Shown: positions 10,518 to 20,263 of the stretch, piece after piece | Position numbering within the stretch: the stretch's first letter is position 1 | Layout: every line of letters begins with the position of its first letter | Origin: Altererythrobacter sp. Root672 | GTDB taxonomy: Bacteria > Pseudomonadota > Alphaproteobacteria > Sphingomonadales > Sphingomonadaceae | DNA length: 64,000 nt | Assembly (NCBI RefSeq): GCF_001427865.1 | Contig: NZ_LMHH01000001.1 | Span: 1,178,001 to 1,242,000, forward strand | Reading direction: 5' to 3' | Translations under genes and position numbers: made by a program | Notes under the pieces: generated by a model | What the model was told of the DNA's origin: nothing | Seen by the model: only the letters and a program-made list of their open reading frames with translations | The model's database searches: none

Positions 10518-11323
10518 CCCCGGACGTCCTTCATCGCACGATGCAAGACCTGCTGCGCGACGTAACGCAACGGGCGATCCTTCCCTACTACCAGAAGCTC
10601 GCCGCGGACGAGATCACCGCCAAGGCGGTCGACGACGTCGTGACGGTGGCGGACAACCTTGCCGAGGAGATGCTCGCCGAGGGCCTGGCCAAGATCGTCC
10701 CGGGCCTCCCCATCGTTGGCGAGGAGGCAGCACATGCCGATGCCTCGGTGCAGGATCGGCTTTCGAGTGACTGCTGGATCGTCGACCCGCTCGACGGCAC
10801 GCGCAACTTTGCCAAGGGCCAGCCTCCGTTCGGCATCCTGATCGCCATGGCCTCGGGCGGGGAGGCGCATTCCGGGTGGATCTACGACTGCCTGACCGAC
10901 CGGATTTGCATTTCCCACCGCGGCAAGGGCGCCTTCGTCAACGGTGAGAAGATCACCGCCCGACCGACAGGCGAAACTCCGCCGGTCGCGGCGATCTCGC
11001 TGATCTTCATGGATGGCGCGCGGCGGGAAGCTGTGAAGGAAGCCGCAGCCGGATACCGCCTGGTCGATGTCCCCTATTGCGCCGCCGAACAGTACCCGCG
11101 CCTGGCGTTGGGTGTGAACGACGTCTCGATCTTCGAACGCACGCTCGCCTGGGACCACGCCGCGGGCGTACTGTGGCTCAACGAAGCTGGCGGCAAAGCA
11201 GCGCGGCTCGATGGCTCACCCTACCGGGTGGACGAATGGGCCCGCAAAGGCCTGCTTGGTGCGGCGTCGCCGGCGCTGTGGGAAGAGATGGCGAACCGGC
11301 TGGCAAACCTGCCGCCGGAATAG
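10514..11323 (+). CDS. Inositol-monophosphatase family phosphatase
   Basis: A 269-residue Mg-dependent phosphatase of the IMPase/FBPase/CysQ fold. The metal-binding sites are present: GEEAAHAD, WIVDPLDGTRNF, and WDHAAGVLWLNEAGG near the C-terminus. The start is GTG at 10514, whose last bases form the stop of argJ (GTGA); ATG at 10541 is the alternative. The substrate is not certain. Members can act on inositol phosphate, histidinol phosphate (HisN type) or 3'-phosphoadenosine phosphates. The coupling to argJ hints at amino-acid biosynthesis, but HisN assignment is only a possibility. Confidence 0.9.
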   Translation: MTPDVLHRTMQDLLRDVTQRAILPYYQKLAADEITAKAVDDVVTVADNLAEEMLAEGLAKIVPGLPIVGEEAAHADASVQDRLSSDCWIVDPLDGTRNFAKGQPPFGILIAMASGGEAHSGWIYDCLTDRICISHRGKGAFVNGEKITARPTGETPPVAAISLIFMDGARREAVKEAAAGYRLVDVPYCAAEQYPRLALGVNDVSIFERTLAWDHAAGVLWLNEAGGKAARLDGSPYRVDEWARKGLLGAASPALWEEMANRLANLPPE

Positions 11324-11331
11324 CGCCTGTG

Positions 11332-11353
11332 CCCCTCCCGCAAGCGGGAGGGG
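11332..11353. repeat. GC-rich palindrome between convergent genes
   Basis: A perfect 9-bp stem (CCCCTCCCG/CGGGAGGGG) with loop CAAG lies between the ends of the phosphatase gene and trxA. There is no T tract on either strand after it, so it is not a classical intrinsic terminator, though it could halt RNA 3' decay for both genes. Confidence 0.6.
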
Positions 11354-11363
11354 AAAAGCAGTC

Positions 11364-11684
11364 TTAAATAACGCTCTCGATCCAGCCCTTGAGCTGGCTC
11401 TTCGGCGCAGCGCCGAGCTTTTGCGCGACGGGCTGGCCGTTCTTGTAGAGGATCATCAGCGGGATCGACTGCACGCCGATCTGCCCGGGCACTTCCGGGT
11501 TCTCCATGATATCCATCTTGGCGATGGTCACCTGGCCGGCCAGTTCCTCGGCGATTTCTTCGAGCGCAGGGGCGATCATTTTACACGGGCCACACCAATC
11601 CGCCCAGAAATCGACCAGCACCGGAGTCTCGGAATCGAGGACATCCGCCTGGAAGCTGGCATCGGTAACGTTCTTGGTGGCCAT
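11364..11684 (-). CDS. trxA: Thioredoxin
   Basis: A 106-residue thioredoxin with the active site WCGPC at residues 30-34, the buried Asp of VLVDFWADW, and the cis-Pro of [11 protein letters not shown]. It reduces disulfides in cytosolic proteins such as ribonucleotide reductase and is itself recycled by thioredoxin reductase. An AGGAG ribosome site lies 7 bases before the ATG. It is the last gene of the minus-strand divL-addA convoy, 58 bases after addA, and may also have its own promoter in that gap. Confidence 0.98.
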   Translation of the reverse strand: MATKNVTDASFQADVLDSETPVLVDFWADWCGPCKMIAPALEEIAEELAGQVTIAKMDIMENPEVPGQIGVQSIPLMILYKNGQPVAQKLGAAPKSQLKGWIESVI

Positions 11685-11742
11685 GTCTTAGCTCCTGTTC
11701 TTGGATCGATTATCTAGGCAGCCTGATCCAAGTGGCAACGGC

Positions 11743-14700
11743 TCAATTCACAAAGCTTTCCTGCTCCGGGGTCAAGCCGGCGTTGAGGCCAGGCCGGTGT
11801 GCCTCGATAAGTTCGGCCGGAATCGGGATCAGTTGAGGTGTCTGGGTATAGAGCACCGCCGCCTCGATCCTGCGGCCCGGGTAGATCGCCGCCAACGCCG
11901 CGGCGTAGGCCGCCATCTGGCGCAGCGTCGAATGCGGAACCTCCTCGATCGATCGCGGCGGACGGCGCGCGGTCTTGAAATCGGCGACGAGCACACGGCC
12001 GGGCTCAACCAGCAAGCGGTCAGCCGTCCCAGCAATGACTTGCCCGCCTACGACCGCAGCAAGCGGCACTTCGGCCAGCGCGGCCGGCGAGAACAACTCG
12101 GCCCACTGCGGCTCTGTCAGCACGGCCAGCGCACGCGAGACGATATCCTGGCGGTCATCTTCGGTCAGAGTGGCGGCATTGCGTGCCAGCCAGGCAAGCG
12201 CCCTTGCCTCCCGCTGGTCAGGCCAGACATCGGGCAGACGTTCGAGCAGCCGGTGGATCAGCACACCGCGCTGGGCTGCGGCGGCCAATACCCCGCCAGG
12301 CAACGGCGGATCGGCCCCTTGGTCCTCTCCCACCGATGAAGGCGCGAGGGGCCTAGGTGGGCGCGGCTCCGGTCCGACAGGTTGCACCGCCCACGCAGGC
12401 AGGGCTGGCGGAATGGCAAGCTTAGCCCGCAGCGGCTTACCAACGACAAGGGCACGCTCACCGAGTTCTCGGAGTTCGCCCCATATCGGATCCGCCACGG
12501 GTTCGCCCTGCACCAGCAGGTTGAGCCGCGCGTACCAGCTGTCCGCCGCCGGTTCCTTCTCCCGCTTCCCGAGCGCGCCGCCGATGAACAGCGCCTCCTC
12601 CGCGCGAGTCATGGCGACGTAGAGCAGCCGCCAATGTTCCTCCCGCTCGGCCTTCTTGGCCACTTCCGCCGCCTCGGCGATGCGGCCGACGCGCTGGTCC
12701 TTGCTCAGGTCGAGGACGGGAATTGTCCGGTCACCGAGGGGCTCCTTGAGCGACAGGCCCCTCTGCAGCGACTTGTCGGGATCGCCCGTTGCGTCGGCGA
12801 GGATCACGATCGGCGCCTGCAGCCCCTTGGAGCCGTGGACGGTCATCACCCTGACGAGGTTTTCAGACCCTCCGGCCTCACGCTTCAACTCGCCTTCGCC
12901 GGCATCGAACCACTGGATGAAGCCCTGGATGCTCGGCGTGTTCGAGGCCGAGAAAGCCAACGCGGCGTTGAGCAATTCGTTGATCGGATCGTTGGCTTCC
13001 CGGCTCAAGCGGCCAACCAGCTTGCTGCGCCCCTGCCATGGCCCCACCAGCAGCCACTGCAACAAGGCCTGCGGCGGCTCGAAATCGGCACGAGCCAGCA
13101 GCGGATCGAGCAACTCGCGCAGCATCGCGACATCGGCATGGCGCGAGCGGCGCAAGTGATCCCACAGCGGCACCTTGGGCGGCCGGTATCCGTGCTCGAG
13201 CAACTGCTCCTGGCTCCATCCGACAAGCGGAGACACGAGCAGCGCAGCGAGGCTGAGATCGTCGAGCGGCTGAGCTGCGAAACGCAGCGCCGCCATCAGG
13301 TCCTTCACCGCCAGCGGCGCGCCGAGCCTCAATCGGTCGACCCCCGCCACCGGCACACCCGCGGCGTGAAGCCGGGCAACGATCAGACCCGCAAGCTCCC
13401 GGCGCTTCCTCACCAGCACCATGAAATCGCCCGGCGCGGCGGTGCGTCCGCCTTCCTTCGCCAGGGCAAAGCGGCCGATCATCGACTTGATCTGCTCGGC
13501 GATCTTGTCCGCCATCCGTCTTTCAGGCGCGGAAAGCCAGGTCTCCGGACCCTCCCCGTCGTCTTCATCGTCCGGCCGCGAGTTTATCGGGTTCCACAAT
13601 GTGACGAGGCCGGGCCGCTCGTGGCCGACATGCTGCCCCGGCACATCCTTCAAACCGAAGTTCTCAGGCCCGATCGCCTCGATGGCGGTATCCACGAAAT
13701 CGAGCACCGGCTGGGAGGTGCGGAAGGATCGACCGAGACCAAGTTCGACGAGCTCGCGCGCTTCGATCGGTTGGCGTAGCTCGGCGGCGTTGCGCGCCAG
13801 TTCGGCCATCTCGCGGGCATAAGCGGTCTTGGCGGCTTCGAAGTTTTCCGGGCTGGTTCCCTGAAAGCCGAAGATCGCCTGCTTGTAGTCGCCGACGACA
13901 AAGATCGTCCGCAGCTTGTTGTCGCGCTGCCCTTCCCCGGTGAAAAACTCGCCCGTCAGCGCGCGGATGATCTCCCACTGTGCCTCGTTGGTGTCCTGCG
14001 CCTCGTCGACCAGGATGTGATCGAACTGCCGGTCGAGCTTGTACGCGATCCAGCGCCCGGTGCTCTCCGACTTGAGCAGTCCGGCTGCGCGACGGATCAG
14101 GTCGTCGAAGTCGACTAGTCCTTCCCGCTGCTTGGCCTCTTCCCAGGCCAGCGCGAAACAGCGGCCCACGGTGAGCGCGGGCGTGAGCATGTCCACGAGG
14201 GCGAGGAGCTGCTGCCGCTGCCGGACCGCTTCAAGACCATCGCGCACCCGATGCGCCATGCCTTCATAGTTGGCGTCGAGCTTCTCGAGCGACTTGAGCG
14301 AGCGGATCTCGCCCTTCTGGGTGAACAAGGCCGCGGCAAGCTCGGCTGACGCTTCCGCGCGGCCTATGGTGTCGGCGGACAGCCACCCTTCAATCGCCTC
14401 CGCACTCTTGAGGCCAGTTGCCGTTCCCCAGGCGCGATTGACCTCCAGGCACCGAGTGAGGGCCGCGCAATCGAACAGCCCATCGTCGCACAGCGCGGCC
14501 ACGCTCTCGGGCCCAGCGCCGATTTCAAGGCCGAGCAGCGCCTCGACACGATTGCGCAGCGGCTCCTGCCAGGAACCTGGCCCGAACCACGCCTCACGCG
14601 CTTCGGCGCAGCGCATCAGCCAGCCCCGCGCCTTGTCGGGGCCGAACCTCAGCGACAGCCCCTCAAGCGCAGCGATCGAGCCTGAATCGCCGCGTTCTTC

Positions 14701-15204
14701 CCACTCCACGAGCAGATCGGCGAGGACCTGATGCGCGAGCAATTCCCGGTCTCGGTCCTCCATCGCCCGAGTGCCGGGAATGAGGCCTGCTTCCTCGGGA
14801 AAGGCGCCGAGCAGCCACTGGGCAAAGGCATGGATCGTATCGATCCGCAGCCCGCCACCCGGACAGTCGAGCACGCTGGCGAACAAAGTCCTCGCGCGTT
14901 CGATCACTTCGGCGGTCGGGTTGGCCCCAATGTGTTCGAGTTCGGCGAATAGCCTGGTCCGTTCGAGCCGGACCCAGCGGGCGAGCACCGAACTCACGCG
15001 CTCCGCCATCTCCGCGGCGCCGGCCTTGGTGAAAGTCAGGCAGAGGATGTTCTCCGGACGAACGCCGGGCGTCAGCAACAACCGCAGCACGCGGGCCGAG
15101 AGGACTTGCGTCTTGCCGGTGCCGGCCGAGGCGGACAGCCATACGCTGTCCGACGGATCGACGGCTCTGGCCTGGTCGCCTTTGAGGGGGTGGACCTGGC
15201 TCAT
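11743..15204 (-). CDS. addA: Double-strand break repair helicase/nuclease AddA
   Basis: The UvrD-type helicase subunit of the AddAB complex (1153 residues from the chosen ATG), which processes broken DNA ends for RecA loading. Visible features are Walker A SASAGTGKTQV, motif II DHILVDEAQDTNEAQW, motif III FVVGDYKQAIFGFQG, motif V VMTVHGSKGLQAPIV, and a C-terminal RecB-type nuclease with AGTADRLLVE...VLVADFKTARR. The ATG at 15202-15204 overlaps the addB TGA as ATGA, which is why I prefer it to the ATG 15 bases upstream. The nuclease residues look intact, so this should be a catalytically complete subunit. Confidence 0.97.
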   Translation of the reverse strand: MSQVHPLKGDQARAVDPSDSVWLSASAGTGKTQVLSARVLRLLLTPGVRPENILCLTFTKAGAAEMAERVSSVLARWVRLERTRLFAELEHIGANPTAEVIERARTLFASVLDCPGGGLRIDTIHAFAQWLLGAFPEEAGLIPGTRAMEDRDRELLAHQVLADLLVEWEERGDSGSIAALEGLSLRFGPDKARGWLMRCAEAREAWFGPGSWQEPLRNRVEALLGLEIGAGPESVAALCDDGLFDCAALTRCLEVNRAWGTATGLKSAEAIEGWLSADTIGRAEASAELAAALFTQKGEIRSLKSLEKLDANYEGMAHRVRDGLEAVRQRQQLLALVDMLTPALTVGRCFALAWEEAKQREGLVDFDDLIRRAAGLLKSESTGRWIAYKLDRQFDHILVDEAQDTNEAQWEIIRALTGEFFTGEGQRDNKLRTIFVVGDYKQAIFGFQGTSPENFEAAKTAYAREMAELARNAAELRQPIEARELVELGLGRSFRTSQPVLDFVDTAIEAIGPENFGLKDVPGQHVGHERPGLVTLWNPINSRPDDEDDGEGPETWLSAPERRMADKIAEQIKSMIGRFALAKEGGRTAAPGDFMVLVRKRRELAGLIVARLHAAGVPVAGVDRLRLGAPLAVKDLMAALRFAAQPLDDLSLAALLVSPLVGWSQEQLLEHGYRPPKVPLWDHLRRSRHADVAMLRELLDPLLARADFEPPQALLQWLLVGPWQGRSKLVGRLSREANDPINELLNAALAFSASNTPSIQGFIQWFDAGEGELKREAGGSENLVRVMTVHGSKGLQAPIVILADATGDPDKSLQRGLSLKEPLGDRTIPVLDLSKDQRVGRIAEAAEVAKKAEREEHWRLLYVAMTRAEEALFIGGALGKREKEPAADSWYARLNLLVQGEPVADPIWGELRELGERALVVGKPLRAKLAIPPALPAWAVQPVGPEPRPPRPLAPSSVGEDQGADPPLPGGVLAAAAQRGVLIHRLLERLPDVWPDQREARALAWLARNAATLTEDDRQDIVSRALAVLTEPQWAELFSPAALAEVPLAAVVGGQVIAGTADRLLVEPGRVLVADFKTARRPPRSIEEVPHSTLRQMAAYAAALAAIYPGRRIEAAVLYTQTPQLIPIPAELIEAHRPGLNAGLTPEQESFVN

Positions 15205-18140
15205 TCGCGGCCCATCCACTCGTCGAGGCGCATGAGTTGGTCGTAAGTGTCGTACCCCGGCGCATCGGGGTTCAGCCGGGCCGTGAAAGGCTCGTCGCCT
15301 AGAATCCAGCGGTCGAGCGCCTCGTTGAGATAGCGCGAGGCTTCGGGCAGGAAGTCCTCTACTGGGATGCCGACGCGCTTGTTGCCTTCAAGGATCGGCG
15401 TGGTGACGTAGCCGAACCCGGTCTCGCTCTCCTTGCTGGAGCCGAGCGACCAGTACTCGAACCTCACGGGCTCGCCCTGCACTTTCTCGAACGCGCCCCG
15501 TTCGGCCATCAAGCCCAGGGTTCCGAGTTGCAGCGCATAACCCGCCTCGACTTCGCGGCCGCTTGGCGGAGCACCGGTCTTGTAGTCGACGATGGCGAGC
15601 GTGCCGTCGGCGAAGCGGTCGATGCGGTCGGCCTTGCCGAATATCTCGACCCCGCGGACCTCCATCTTGCCCCAGTCCTCGATCACGGTCGGGACACGCG
15701 CGGGATCCGCGGCGATCTGCCCCTCGACCCATTCGAGGGCCTTGAGCAGCCGGGGCCGCCACAGCGCTCGCATCAGCGGGTGTGCGTTCATCTGACGCAG
15801 TTCGTCGGCGGCGAGGGTATCCAGCGTCCCTTCACCGTTGTGCCAGCGCTCGAGGATCTTGTGCGCGACTTCACCGCGCCAGGCGGGCGAAGGCTCTGCG
15901 TCGAGGGCGTCGAGCTCCTTCAGGCGCAGGATCGAGTTGGCGTAGAACTGGAACGGGTCGGAGCGCAGGCGATCGAGCGCGGTAACGCTGATGCGCACCT
16001 GACGCTGCTCTGCCAAGGGACTGGGCTCGGGGCGGGGATGCGGTTCGGCCGGTTTTCCGTCGTCGAGCGAGCGCGCGAGTTCGGGGATCCCGGTTTCGAG
16101 GTGGTTCTTGAGCAAGTCCTCACCAAGCAAGGCCTGCACACGCAGCCAGAACCGGCTCGCAATCGCCGGACCGCCGCCATCGCGCCGGGCGCGGCTGAGC
16201 ACGACTTCGGGCGCTCCGAGTAGGCCGGCGAGGTCATGCGCGGCGAGGCCAATGCGGAAGTCTGCACCCGGCACTCCCAGCGCCCGCAGAACCGCCGGGG
16301 CAAGCAACGGATCGGGCGCCGGAGTGGCCGGCCATACGCCCTCGTTGAGTCCGGCGCAGATCACCAGCTCGGCCCGCGTCATGCGCGATTCGAGCAAGCC
16401 GTAGACCGCCACTCGCGAATGCCCACCGTAAGGCGGCCGCACGGCGACACGGTCCATCGCCTCGCGCAGAACCGACGGCAAATCGGCGGTGTCGAGGCGG
16501 GTGCCGACATCGCGAGCCTGCAGCCGCAAGTCCTCCACAAGTGCCGACAGAGCGCGACCGTCCTCGCGAGCCCACAGCCCTTCTCCGCACAGCGTCTCGC
16601 CCGCGAGGATCAAGCGGTCGAGTTGGTCGGCAAGCAGCGCCTCTCCCGGCTCGACGAGAGGTGCGAGAATCGCCTCAACCTCAGACCACCACGGTGCAAC
16701 CTGGGCCTCCTGAGCGACCTCGCGCAATGGCTCCAAGCCGGGCGCCGAGCGAGGACCGCGCAAGGCGAGCTCCAAGGCACGGGCGGCGTCGAGCCAGTCC
16801 CCACGCCCTTCGCCGGCGCGGACCAGTGGATGTTCGAGCAAGGCGACCAGCGCCACCGGTGCCGCTTGCTCCGCCCCGACTTCCGCCAGCAGCAACAACA
16901 GGCGTCCCGCCGCCGTTTGCGACAGCGCACGACCGGCGGAATCGTCGGCCTCAATGTTCCAGCGCCGCAAGTGCTGCACCACTCTGGCAGCGAGCCCGCG
17001 ATCGGGTGTGACCACCGCGACCCGCTTCTCCGGTTGCTCGAGCGCCTCTCGCACCAGCAGCGCAATGGCCTGGGCTTCCTCCTCCGGGTGATCGGTCAAC
17101 ATCAGGCGCACGCCCGAGAGCCGCCGCCGCTCCGGTGAAAGGCCTGCCCATTCCTTGCTCGCCTCGGGCGGCAGGAACAGGCTGGAAATGGCGTGACTGC
17201 GCTCGGGCGGCCCTTTGCCAAGTCCTGCCCGATGCCACGGCTGCACCTCGTCGCGCGCGACGCGCATGCGGTTGAGCAGCAGCTTGAGGTGGTATTGCGG
17301 ATGCGTCACCGCATCGCCGCGCATCATCGGTTGTTCGGCGTCCGGGGCACCCGCGACGCCAAGCTCGTCCCAAACCTCCGCGCTCATCGACAGGTCGAGA
17401 TCAGGCAGGACGACCGCGCCGTCCGGCAACCGCGCCACCGTCCGCAGCAGCGCCGCGACGCCCTTGGCCGCGCTGGTCACTCCTGCGGCGACGATCGGAG
17501 TCGGCGGCGGATCGGCCCGCCAACGCTTGGCGGCGTAGCGGAACAGCCGGTTGCGCCGATCGGCGGGATCGACCTCCCCGCGGGCCATCAGCTCCTGGTA
17601 CCAGCGGTCCTGCACGATCATGAACAGCGCCAGGCTGCGCTTCCAGTTGTCGGCCATGTCGCCCAGCAGGCCCATGAGTCGGTCTTGGTAGAGCTCCTCG
17701 GGACCGATCTCCTCGACCAGCAGGCGATCCATCGCCCGCCCCATCTCGAAGGCCAGGCGCAGCAGCGCGCTGCCCTTGGGTGCCTTGTCACCCTGCGTCT
17801 CGCGAATGATTTCTGCCAGACGCAGCCAGCGGCGCGTGAGGTCGGCAGCCGGGGGAATGCCGTCACCCGCCCCCAGCGGATCGAGCAGTGGCCCCAGCGT
17901 CTCGTCGAGATCAAGGTCGCCAACCACCACCATGCGCGGCATCAGCAGCCCGGTGCCCGAATGGCGGATGAAGGCCTCGCTCATGGTCCGCACTGCGCGG
18001 CCACTCGGCAGGAGCAGCGTCAGGCGGGTGAGACCGACCTCAGGATCGGCGTAGCGCGGCACCAGCCCGGCCACGAGCGCATCGGCGAACCCGCGATGCG
18101 CGGCTATCGAATAGACATTTGGCCCTGGACGGTCAGGCAC
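15201..18140 (-). CDS. addB: Double-strand break repair protein AddB
   Basis: A 979-residue AddB of the alphaproteobacterial type. The N-terminal part has an inactive-helicase fold (LTLLLPSGRAVRTMSEAF, a degenerate Walker A). The C-terminus has a RecB-like nuclease: AWRGEVAHKILERWH, then GKADRIDRF and AIVDYKTGAPP at about residues 840-870. Chi recognition is expected in this subunit, from family knowledge. The start overlaps murU by 8 bases and the stop overlaps addA by 4 bases, so addB and addA are translated in tandem from a long transcript that also carries cell-wall genes. Confidence 0.95.
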   Translation of the reverse strand: MPDRPGPNVYSIAAHRGFADALVAGLVPRYADPEVGLTRLTLLLPSGRAVRTMSEAFIRHSGTGLLMPRMVVVGDLDLDETLGPLLDPLGAGDGIPPAADLTRRWLRLAEIIRETQGDKAPKGSALLRLAFEMGRAMDRLLVEEIGPEELYQDRLMGLLGDMADNWKRSLALFMIVQDRWYQELMARGEVDPADRRNRLFRYAAKRWRADPPPTPIVAAGVTSAAKGVAALLRTVARLPDGAVVLPDLDLSMSAEVWDELGVAGAPDAEQPMMRGDAVTHPQYHLKLLLNRMRVARDEVQPWHRAGLGKGPPERSHAISSLFLPPEASKEWAGLSPERRRLSGVRLMLTDHPEEEAQAIALLVREALEQPEKRVAVVTPDRGLAARVVQHLRRWNIEADDSAGRALSQTAAGRLLLLLAEVGAEQAAPVALVALLEHPLVRAGEGRGDWLDAARALELALRGPRSAPGLEPLREVAQEAQVAPWWSEVEAILAPLVEPGEALLADQLDRLILAGETLCGEGLWAREDGRALSALVEDLRLQARDVGTRLDTADLPSVLREAMDRVAVRPPYGGHSRVAVYGLLESRMTRAELVICAGLNEGVWPATPAPDPLLAPAVLRALGVPGADFRIGLAAHDLAGLLGAPEVVLSRARRDGGGPAIASRFWLRVQALLGEDLLKNHLETGIPELARSLDDGKPAEPHPRPEPSPLAEQRQVRISVTALDRLRSDPFQFYANSILRLKELDALDAEPSPAWRGEVAHKILERWHNGEGTLDTLAADELRQMNAHPLMRALWRPRLLKALEWVEGQIAADPARVPTVIEDWGKMEVRGVEIFGKADRIDRFADGTLAIVDYKTGAPPSGREVEAGYALQLGTLGLMAERGAFEKVQGEPVRFEYWSLGSSKESETGFGYVTTPILEGNKRVGIPVEDFLPEASRYLNEALDRWILGDEPFTARLNPDAPGYDTYDQLMRLDEWMGRE

Positions 18141-18849
18141 CGGCCAAGGCCGCCTCCGTCGGTGCTATCGCCTCGGGATCGCCGACTTCGAACCACTCGC
18201 CGGTGAAGGCTATTCCGAAAAGGCGCCCTTCCTCGATTGCCCGATCCCACAACGCGAGCGTCGAGAACGGCCCTTCCGGCGCATCGCGGAGCAGGCGTTT
18301 GGAGACAATTTGAACGCCGGTATAAATGAACGGCGCGATCCGACCGGAGAGGCGGCGAGTCAGCCTGCCCTTGCCGTCGACTTGGAAATCGCCCTTCCCG
18401 CGAAAGTTTGAGGCCCGGGTATGCGACACCAGCAACAGCAGCGCATCCATCCGCTCCGGGTCCCACACCTGCGAAAGCTCCGCAAAGGCGTTGGTAGGGC
18501 CATCGAGCCAAATGTTGTCGCTGTTCACGCAGAAGAATGGATCGGGCAACAGGTCCTGCGCGTTCACCATTCCACCACCGGTTTCGAGCAGGACGGCTCG
18601 CTCGTCAGAGAATGTCACCGCAGGCGCGACGCGTCCTGCGAGGTGCTCCTCGATCATTTCGGGGAAGTAGTGAAGGTTGACCACTGCGCGAGCCACCCCC
18701 GCCTCGGCCAGGCGATCGAGCGCATGGTCGATAAGCGCCTTGCCGGCGACCTGGACCAACGGTTTGGGACGGTCGTTGGTCAGCGGACGCATGCGAGTAC
18801 CCAGCCCAGCGGCCAGGACCATGGCGGTGTCTGAAGCCAGCTCGGTCAC
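18133..18849 (-). CDS. murU: Sugar nucleotidyltransferase, N-acetylmuramate-1-phosphate uridylyltransferase-like
   Basis: A 238-residue nucleotidyltransferase with the family signature LAAGLGTRMRPLTNDRPKPL at residues 12-31 and a NSDNIW metal-binding site near residue 110. MurU converts MurNAc-1-phosphate plus UTP to UDP-MurNAc in the MurNAc-recycling shortcut that bypasses MurA/MurB and so escapes fosfomycin. The pairing with an AmgK-like kinase immediately upstream (ATGA overlap) is the hallmark of this route in Pseudomonas and many alphaproteobacteria. Without the neighbour, mannose-1-phosphate guanylyltransferase would also be a reasonable reading. Confidence 0.85.
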   Translation of the reverse strand: MTELASDTAMVLAAGLGTRMRPLTNDRPKPLVQVAGKALIDHALDRLAEAGVARAVVNLHYFPEMIEEHLAGRVAPAVTFSDERAVLLETGGGMVNAQDLLPDPFFCVNSDNIWLDGPTNAFAELSQVWDPERMDALLLLVSHTRASNFRGKGDFQVDGKGRLTRRLSGRIAPFIYTGVQIVSKRLLRDAPEGPFSTLALWDRAIEEGRLFGIAFTGEWFEVGDPEAIAPTEAALAGA

Positions 18850-19823
18850 TTGATCTCACCACCGCCGGTTTCGCGCAGTTCCTGCGGCACATTGGCGGCG
18901 AACCATTCTGCCACCGGAGCAAGCGCCGGATGCGCCAGATCGCGCTCCATGGCTTCCCACACGCGCGGGATCATCGACAGGTAACGCGGCTTGCCATCGC
19001 GCAGCCACAGGCGTGCGAAAATTCCTACGATCTTGGCATTCCTCTGCGCACCGAGCCGGGCGTAGTCCGCTTCAAAGTCCGGCCCGGCATTCACTTGGGC
19101 CAGATACCGGTCGAGCATCTTGCGCTCCAACTCCGGCGAAACATCGCGCCGGGCGTCCTGCAGCAGCGAGACCATGTCGTAGGCCGGATGGCCGACCAGC
19201 GCGTCCTGGAAATCGATCAGCCCTTGCTCCCCATCCGGAAGCAGCATGATGTTCTCCGCGTGGTAATCGCGAAGCACGGTCACGCCTGGGTGCTGGCGAG
19301 CGAGCATCGGCTCGAGCACCTCATTCCACGCTTCGCGCCAGCCCTCGCTATCAACCGAGAGCTTCATCGCGGGGCAGTACCACTCGGTGAATAGCCCCAC
19401 CTCACGCTGATAGACGGCCATGTCGTAAGGCTCGAACGGCCCCGGAGCGCAGGCGTGCAACTCAACCAACGCATCCACCGCCCGGCTGTAGATCGCTTCC
19501 TCGGCGTGCTGGTTCTCGTCGAGCCAATCGCGCATGCGGTCGGCGCCGAAATCCTCGATCAGGACCAGGCCCCGCTCAGCCTGCTCGGCGTAGATTATCG
19601 GCGCGCGCAGGCCGTTGGCGGTGAGCCACTTGCCCACATGAAGGAAAGGGCCCGGATCCTCGTGAGGCGGCGGCGCGTCCATCAACATCGCACTTCCGGC
19701 ATCGCTTCGGATGCGGAAGTAGCGGCGAAAGCTGGCGTCGCCGGGCAAGGGCTCGACGATCGAACCGCTCCACCCTGCACCCTCTAGAAACGCCTCGAGA
19801 CCATCCGGCAGTTCTGAATTCAT
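18846..19823 (-). CDS. amgK: N-acetylmuramate/N-acetylglucosamine kinase AmgK-like phosphotransferase
   Basis: A 325-residue aminoglycoside-phosphotransferase-fold kinase. The catalytic loop is LRDYHAENIMLL and the metal-binding segment is GLIDFQDALVGHPAYDMVSL. AmgK phosphorylates the anomeric hydroxyl of MurNAc or GlcNAc, feeding MurU next door. ATG at 19821-19823 was chosen because it overlaps the tsaE stop as ATGA; a longer frame begins 18 bases upstream. The tsaE-amgK-murU order is conserved in many alphaproteobacteria. It lies within the divL convoy. Function is inferred from fold and context, not from substrate-binding residues. Confidence 0.86.
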   Translation of the reverse strand: MNSELPDGLEAFLEGAGWSGSIVEPLPGDASFRRYFRIRSDAGSAMLMDAPPPHEDPGPFLHVGKWLTANGLRAPIIYAEQAERGLVLIEDFGADRMRDWLDENQHAEEAIYSRAVDALVELHACAPGPFEPYDMAVYQREVGLFTEWYCPAMKLSVDSEGWREAWNEVLEPMLARQHPGVTVLRDYHAENIMLLPDGEQGLIDFQDALVGHPAYDMVSLLQDARRDVSPELERKMLDRYLAQVNAGPDFEADYARLGAQRNAKIVGIFARLWLRDGKPRYLSMIPRVWEAMERDLAHPALAPVAEWFAANVPQELRETGGGEIK

Positions 19824-20263
19824 GGAAGGCGCCCTAGCCAATCAGCCCCCGGTTCGACAATCGCCCTGCGACCGCTACCCGCAATTTCCAGCGTGACGGA
19901 GAGGCATCCTGGCTCATGGGCAAATCCGCCCGCCTGCTCAGGCCACTCCGCAATCAGCACTGCCCCCTCGCGATAATCGTCGAGGCCCAACTCGTCCGCC
20001 TCCTTCGGCCGCTCCAATCGGTAGAAGTCGGCGTGGACCAGCGGCAAGCGGACGGACGGCGGATCATAGGTCTCGAGAATCGTGAACGTCGGCGACGGCA
20101 CTTCGCCTTCATGGCCAAGCGCGGCAATGACCGATCGAGCGAGCGTGGTCTTGCCCGCGCCAAGGCCGCCTGAGAGCGCGACGACATCGCCCGGCTGCAG
20201 TCTCGCCGCGATCCGCTGGCCTAGCTGCTCCATCGAAGCGAGGTCCGGCAGGTCGATGGTCAC
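19820..20263 (-). CDS. tsaE: tRNA threonylcarbamoyladenosine biosynthesis ATPase TsaE
   Basis: A 147-residue TsaE (YjeE), the ATPase that partners TsaB-TsaD in making t6A37 on ANN-decoding tRNAs. The P-loop is SGGLGAGKTT at 31-40, followed by the typical VPSPTFTILETY switch and VHADFYRLE. The start codon is GTG at 20261-20263, which overlaps the divL TGA as GTGA; its own stop overlaps amgK as ATGA. It is thus sandwiched between a cell-cycle kinase gene and wall-recycling genes, with no room for a separate promoter. Confidence 0.96.
   Translation of the reverse strand: MTIDLPDLASMEQLGQRIAARLQPGDVVALSGGLGAGKTTLARSVIAALGHEGEVPSPTFTILETYDPPSVRLPLVHADFYRLERPKEADELGLDDYREGAVLIAEWPEQAGGFAHEPGCLSVTLEIAGSGRRAIVEPGADWLGRLP

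Noticed and set aside
11332-11353. Intrinsic terminator for trxA or the phosphatase gene
   Set aside because: The stem is perfect, but no T run follows on either strand, so I list it only as a palindrome.
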